In this document: positions 59,821-64,000 of the stretch, piece after piece
How positions within the stretch are numbered: the first letter of the stretch is position 1
Layout of the letters: each line of letters starts with the position of its first letter
Assembly: GCA_965199805.1 (NCBI GenBank)
Contig: CBDATO010000003.1
Location: forward strand, 1,364,001 to 1,428,000
Length of the DNA: 64,000 nt
Reading direction: 5' to 3'
From: DATAZK01 sp965199805
GTDB lineage: Bacteria > Actinomycetota > Actinomycetes > Frankiales > Frankiaceae
Notes under the pieces: generated by a model
Told to the model about the DNA's origin: nothing
Database searches by the model: none
Seen by the model: only the letters and a program-made list of their open reading frames with translations
Position numbers and translations under genes: made by a program

Positions 59821-61335
59821 ATGCGCAAGTGGTTGCCGCTCATCGCGATCTGCACCGGCACCTTCATGCTGCTGATCGACGTCACGATCGTGAACGTCGC
59901 GCTGCCCGACATGGCGGGCAGCCTGCACACCTCGTTCAGCGCGCTGCAGTGGGTGATCGACGGCTACGCGCTCGCCCTCGCCGCGCTGCTGCTCGGGATC
60001 GGGTCCGTCGCCGACTTGGTCGGGCACCGCAAGTCCTACATCGCCGGCCTGCTGCTGTTCGCGGTCTCCTCCCTGGTGTGCGGCTTCGCCCCCAACGCCG
60101 GCCTGCTGATCACCGCCCGCCTGGTGCAGGGCGTCGGCGCAGCCGCCATGTTCGCCACCACGTCGGCCCTGCTGAACTCCTCCTACCAGGGTCGCGAGCG
60201 CGGCATGGCCTACGGCTGGTGGGGCGCCGTCGCCGGGGCTGCGGCCGCGGTCGGCCCGGTCATCGGCGGCGTGCTCGTCGAGGGGCTCTCCTGGCGGTGG
60301 ATCTTCTTCGTCAACGTGCCGATCAGTGCGGCAGCCATCGTCATGACGCTGCGGGTGCTGCCCGACGATCACGGTGACCGGTCACGCCGCGTCGACCTGC
60401 CCGGCATCGCGACCTTCACGGCGGCGGCGGGAGCCCTCACCTACGCGCTCATCCGGGCCAACGAGCACGGCTGGGCCACCCCCGCGACGTACGGGCTGCT
60501 CGGCTTCGCCGCGGTGTCCCTCGCCGCGTTCATCGCGATCGAGGCGACCGTGCACCACCCGATGCTGGACCTGTCGCTGTTCCGCCGGCAGTCGTTCGTC
60601 GGCACCATGCTCAGCGCCCTGGTCATCAACTTCGCGGCGTTCTCGGCGCTGACCTACAGCTCGATCTGGCTGCAGTCCGTGGTCGGGCTCTCCCCCTTGC
60701 AGGCGGGTCTGTCGAGCCTGCCGCTCGCCGCGACGTCGTTCGTGGTGTCGGCGGCCGGCGGCAAGCTGGTGCACGACAAGCCGCGCCTCGCCATCGCCGG
60801 CGGCATGCTGCTCGTCGGCATCGGCAGCCTGCTGGTCGCGGTCATCGTGCGGCAGGGCTCGTCGTGGCCGGAGCTCATCCCCGGCTTCGTCGTCATCGGC
60901 TTCGGCGTGGGCCTGTCCATGCCGGTGCTCGTCTCGTCGGCCATGGCTGCGGTGCCCGTGCAGCGCGGCGGGATGGCGTCCGGTGCCGTCAACACCGCCC
61001 GTCAGCTCGGTTACGCCATCGGCATCGCCGTGCTCGGCAGCGTCTTCGCCGCCCGGGCGGCGAGCGACCTCGCCACCCTGCCCGAGAACGAGACGCTCGC
61101 CCACGCACTCGCCGGCGGGCAGACCCCGGCACTGCTCGCGCAGGCCGGCTCGGGTCGCGCGGCGCTGCAGGACTCCCTGCACCACGCGGCGATCGTCGGG
61201 ATCGACGGCGCCTTCCTGGTTGCCGGCATCGCGGGGGTCGTGACGGCGGCCATCGTCGCCGTCCTGCTGCGCAGCCGTCCCCAGCAGCTCACCGAGCAGG
61301 CCCAGGACGCTCCGGAGCCTGCTCTGGCGCGGTAG
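59821..61335 (+). CDS. MFS drug exporter, DHA2 (14-helix) family
   Basis: 504 residues from ATG 59821 with GAGG about 12 bases upstream; ATG 59809 is also possible. Family motifs: LLIDVTIVNVALPDM in helix 1, SALQWVIDGYALALAALLL, GSVADLVGHRKSYI, LVQGVGAAAMFA and SWRWIFFVNVPIS (DHA2 antiporter motif C region). About 14 membrane helices. Proton-driven export of hydrophobic or cationic compounds. Divergent from the Lrp regulator. Confidence 0.9.
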   Translation: MRKWLPLIAICTGTFMLLIDVTIVNVALPDMAGSLHTSFSALQWVIDGYALALAALLLGIGSVADLVGHRKSYIAGLLLFAVSSLVCGFAPNAGLLITARLVQGVGAAAMFATTSALLNSSYQGRERGMAYGWWGAVAGAAAAVGPVIGGVLVEGLSWRWIFFVNVPISAAAIVMTLRVLPDDHGDRSRRVDLPGIATFTAAAGALTYALIRANEHGWATPATYGLLGFAAVSLAAFIAIEATVHHPMLDLSLFRRQSFVGTMLSALVINFAAFSALTYSSIWLQSVVGLSPLQAGLSSLPLAATSFVVSAAGGKLVHDKPRLAIAGGMLLVGIGSLLVAVIVRQGSSWPELIPGFVVIGFGVGLSMPVLVSSAMAAVPVQRGGMASGAVNTARQLGYAIGIAVLGSVFAARAASDLATLPENETLAHALAGGQTPALLAQAGSGRAALQDSLHHAAIVGIDGAFLVAGIAGVVTAAIVAVLLRSRPQQLTEQAQDAPEPALAR

Positions 61336-61338
61336 CTG

Positions 61339-62457
61339 CTAGCTGTGCAGATCGGCGAACTTCACGACGGTCGCCTGCGGCGTCTCGATCGATCCCTCCG
61401 GCAGGAAGAAGCGCCAGAAGACGGTGCCGAGCGTCCGGCCCTCGGTGTCGATCCAGTTCGGCAGCCCCGGGTCGGTGTGCGCGAGGATCATGCGGAAGCT
61501 GCCGTCCGGCTCGAGCGTCGTGTTGGCGCGGTTACGGCTGGTCTGGCGGTTGACGTAGTCGTACATCTGCGACCAGCGGTTCCACAGGCACACGTTGGCG
61601 AAGCGGCACGTCGGCCAGCGGCCGGTGATCACCAGCGCCTCGTCCGGGCCGATCGCGTACGGGGCCATCGAGTACGCGGCGTCGAAGGCGGCGAAGGCCA
61701 TGTTGCCGGGCACCACCGGCTGCGGGAAGTCGTTCGGCGTGATCGACACGAACGGGGCGGACGGCCCCGGCGGACGCGGCGGCAGGTCGACGGTCTTGGT
61801 GCGGACGTGCGTGATCACCCGCTGCAGGGCAGCTGCCACCCGAGCGTCATCCCAGCGCGGCGGCGCCGGCGGCGGATCGGTGACGGCGATGCTCAGCGGG
61901 ATGTGCAGCGTCTGCGACGCCGCCGCGGAGTGCGGCCACTCGAAGTAGTGCCGGGTCGTGATGCGGCCCCCGTCGTCCGGGATGGCGAGCCAGTTGCGCT
62001 CGGCGGGAGCACCGCCCAGCCGGATCGTGTAATTGCCCTCGGCGTCCACATCGATGTCGTCGTCACGCAGCACGCCCGACGTCTTGGTCGCCCAGGCCCC
62101 CTCGGCCGCCCCGGACTCCATCGTGAACGAGGTGTAGACGGCGCCCGCCAGGTTGCCGGTGACCACGTACTCCCGGCCCGGCGCGATCGGCGTCTCGTAG
62201 TACAAGGCGTCGGAGTTGTCGCCCGTGAAGCTGCGGGTCGGCGAGACGATGCGGTTGAAGACCGGACGCTCCGGGTCGAACTCCTGGTGCGCCACGAGGG
62301 CGCTCTGCAGGATGTGCGTCAGGTTGCGAAAGCCCTCCGCGACGTCGGCGTCGTCCATCCCCGGGCCGGGTACGACGTACGAGTCGGCGGCCTCCTTCAG
62401 CGAGCGAAGCAGCTCCTCGAACTTCGTGCGCGATGCGAGCTCGGCCGTCTCGGCCAT
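61339..62457 (-). CDS. DUF1214-family protein
   Basis: 372 residues; ATG at 62457 with GGAGG upstream. FNRIVSPTRSFTGDNSDALYYETPIAPGREYVVTGNLAG near residue 90 and a C-terminal half with LVITGRWPTCRFANVCLWNRWSQMYDYVNRQTS and GLPNWIDTEGRTLGTVFWRFFLPEG, a DUF1214-type pattern. No signal peptide. Function unknown; members occur with catabolic genes. Convergent with the upstream exporter by four bases and divergent from the second exporter. Confidence 0.78.
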   Translation of the reverse strand: MAETAELASRTKFEELLRSLKEAADSYVVPGPGMDDADVAEGFRNLTHILQSALVAHQEFDPERPVFNRIVSPTRSFTGDNSDALYYETPIAPGREYVVTGNLAGAVYTSFTMESGAAEGAWATKTSGVLRDDDIDVDAEGNYTIRLGGAPAERNWLAIPDDGGRITTRHYFEWPHSAAASQTLHIPLSIAVTDPPPAPPRWDDARVAAALQRVITHVRTKTVDLPPRPPGPSAPFVSITPNDFPQPVVPGNMAFAAFDAAYSMAPYAIGPDEALVITGRWPTCRFANVCLWNRWSQMYDYVNRQTSRNRANTTLEPDGSFRMILAHTDPGLPNWIDTEGRTLGTVFWRFFLPEGSIETPQATVVKFADLHS

Positions 62458-62665
62458 GTGTCCTCCGCGGGTCGGGCAGCCCCTCGGGCCACCGGTGATG
62501 AGGTCGACGGACATTGGTGGGGTCTCCGCGCGGCATCGTGTCACCGCCCTCCGCACCGGCCGACCCCAGTCCTCGTCAACCCGCGCTCTGCACTCAGTGA
62601 TATATCGTTACCGTCACGCGGGAACGGCGCACGTCGCTTCGCCCCACTACCGTTCGGAGATGCCC

Positions 62666-64000
62666 ATGCGTAGCCGTCTCGCCGACCAGAAGGTCGCCGT
62701 CAGCATCGTCTTCGTCATGGCGATGTTCATGTCGATCATGGACATCGCCATCGTGAACGTGGCGCTTCCGGACATCGGGCGGGAGCTGCACGTGGGGGCG
62801 GCCAGCGTCGGCGCCGTGTCCATCGGTTACCTGGTCAGCCTGGCCGTCGTCATCCCGGCCAGCGGATGGCTGGGTGACCGTTTCGGCGGCAAACGCATCC
62901 TGCTCACGGCCATCGTCATCTTCACGGTCGCGTCGGTGCTGTGCGGCGCCGCCCAGACCTTCGGGGAGCTCGTCGGCGCCCGCGTCCTGCAGGGCATCGG
63001 CGGCGGCATGCTCACCCCCGTCGGCATGGCGATGCTCTTCCGGGTCTTCCCCCCGGCCGAGCGGGTGCGGGCGTCCAGCATCCTCATCGTGCCGACGGCA
63101 CTCGCGCCCGCGATCGGGCCCGTCCTCGGCGGGGTGCTGGTGGACGACCTGTCCTGGCGCTGGGTCTTCTGGGTCAACCTGCCGTTCGGGATCGCGGCGC
63201 TCGCCTTCGGCGTGGTGTTCCTCAAGGAGGTCGAGCTCTCCACCGCCGGCCGGTTCGACGTCGGCGGCTTCCTGCTCTCCGGCGCCGGCTTCGCCGGGCT
63301 GATGTACGGCGTCAGCGAAGGCCCCAACAAGGGGTGGACCGACCCGCTGGTGGTGGCCACCATCGCCATCGGCGTCGTCCTGCTGTCGGTGCTCGTCTAC
63401 ACCCAGTTGCGCACCCGGCAGCCGCTGCTCAACCTGCGGCTGTTCGCCGACCGGCTGTTCCGCTCGACCACCGCGGGCATCTTCGTGTCCACCGCGTCGT
63501 TCCTGGGGTTGCTCTACCTGGCTGCCCTCTTCTTCCAGGACGGGCTCGGCATGAGCGCCCTGGAGAGCGGGCTGACCACCTTCCCGGAGGCGCTCGGCAT
63601 CATGATCGGCGCGCAGCTCGCCAGCCGGGTGCTCTACCCGCGCTTCGGCCCGCGCCGGGTCATCTCGGTCGGGCTGCTCTTCGTCGCCCTGTCGATGGCC
63701 GGCATGGCTCTGATCGACAACCGCGGGCAGCTGTGGGAGATGCGCGCCCTCATGTTCGTCCTCGGGGTGGCCATGGCGCACAACTTCGTGCCGACGCAGG
63801 CCGCCGCCTTCGCCCGCATCTCACCGGCCGACACCGGTCGCGCCTCGACGATGTTCAACGCCGTCCGCCAGCTCGGCGGCGCCGTCGGCGTCGCGGTGCT
63901 CACGTCGGCGATCACCGTGGTCGGCGTGACCCGGCAGACCGGCGGGCGCACCGTCCCCAACCTGGACTCCTACCACGTCGCCTTCCTGGTCGCGGCCGGC
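62666..64000 (+). CDS. MFS drug exporter, DHA2 family (partial)
   Basis: 445 residues are visible; the gene runs off the right edge. ATG 62666 has GGAG seven bases upstream; ATG 62660 is two codons earlier. Motifs: SIMDIAIVNVALPDIG, LGDRFGGKRIL, RVLQGIGGGMLTPVGMAML and LSWRWVFWVNLPFG. A second member of the same exporter family as the gene at 59821. The 208-base gap before it contains GATATATC at 62600-62607, possibly part of an operator. Confidence 0.88.
   Translation, partial: MRSRLADQKVAVSIVFVMAMFMSIMDIAIVNVALPDIGRELHVGAASVGAVSIGYLVSLAVVIPASGWLGDRFGGKRILLTAIVIFTVASVLCGAAQTFGELVGARVLQGIGGGMLTPVGMAMLFRVFPPAERVRASSILIVPTALAPAIGPVLGGVLVDDLSWRWVFWVNLPFGIAALAFGVVFLKEVELSTAGRFDVGGFLLSGAGFAGLMYGVSEGPNKGWTDPLVVATIAIGVVLLSVLVYTQLRTRQPLLNLRLFADRLFRSTTAGIFVSTASFLGLLYLAALFFQDGLGMSALESGLTTFPEALGIMIGAQLASRVLYPRFGPRRVISVGLLFVALSMAGMALIDNRGQLWEMRALMFVLGVAMAHNFVPTQAAAFARISPADTGRASTMFNAVRQLGGAVGVAVLTSAITVVGVTRQTGGRTVPNLDSYHVAFLVAAG

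Overview
The window is 64 kb of very GC-rich DNA (about 70% G+C by eye), nearly all coding. GTG and TTG starts are frequent and many genes overlap by 4 bases (ATGA, GTGA, TTGA). Together with Tat-type lipoproteins, a DUF222-HNH protein of the REP13E12 type, a DUF2505 protein, CYP142-like and Ltp3/Ltp4-like genes and leaderless TAGGCT promoters, this points to a free-living actinobacterium, probably from soil. I cannot name the genus. I saw no rRNA, tRNA, CRISPR array, prophage or insertion sequence. No gap between genes exceeds about 215 bases.

Layout. 1-6713: a partial HsaA-like flavoprotein, a lipoprotein, and a minus-strand operon of SRPBCC protein, 2-hydroxyacid dehydrogenase, Baeyer-Villiger monooxygenase, CYP142-like P450 and low-molecular-weight phosphatase. 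6758-9399: SoxR diverging from an SDR and a QueA-like gene across a MerR-type operator. 9422-9556: a 135-bp imperfect inverted repeat. 9579-13987: a TetR-headed operon of amidohydrolase, phosphotransferase-like kinase, small protein and 'RDxSWG' protein. 14143-16654: an acyltransferase-SGNH fusion and a DUF2505 protein.

16719-27630: a region bracketed by two XRE-cupin regulators. It holds an adenosine-deaminase-like enzyme, two 2-oxoglutarate/Fe(II) dioxygenases, an NMT1/THI5-like binding lipoprotein, a fused double permease without an ATPase, an intact Rieske oxygenase, a P450, a damaged Rieske oxygenase and a stand-alone RarA/MgsA C-terminal-like protein. I infer an import-and-oxidation system for an unknown, perhaps N-heterocyclic, compound. 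This is the best candidate for an undescribed system.

27670-35111: a coiled-coil protein, a GAF-EAL protein, a second RDxSWG protein, an FUSC exporter and the DUF222-HNH protein. 35193-41564: a terminator, then Ltp3-like, Ltp4-like and OB-fold partner genes in the same order as Rv3523-Rv3522-Rv3521 of M. tuberculosis, diverging from a tandem CoA-transferase and a YCII protein. 41572-52457: smaller genes, including an ECF sigma factor, D-aminoacylase-like and DMFase-like enzymes, an AI-2E-type permease and regulators. 52454-58628: gluconokinase, a KshA-like Rieske oxygenase, and a cluster of quinone-oxidoreductase-like enzyme, CoA-transferase, FAD oxidoreductase and third RDxSWG protein. 58650-64000: a double Lrp regulator, two DHA2-type exporters and a DUF1214 protein.

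The repeating theme is oxidative attack on hydrophobic compounds (P450, Rieske, BVMO, 2OG and flavin enzymes), CoA activation and C-C cleavage, and export. The CYP142-like and Ltp-like genes make steroid or isoprenoid side chains a reasonable substrate class for part of the window, but no substrate can be read from the sequence.
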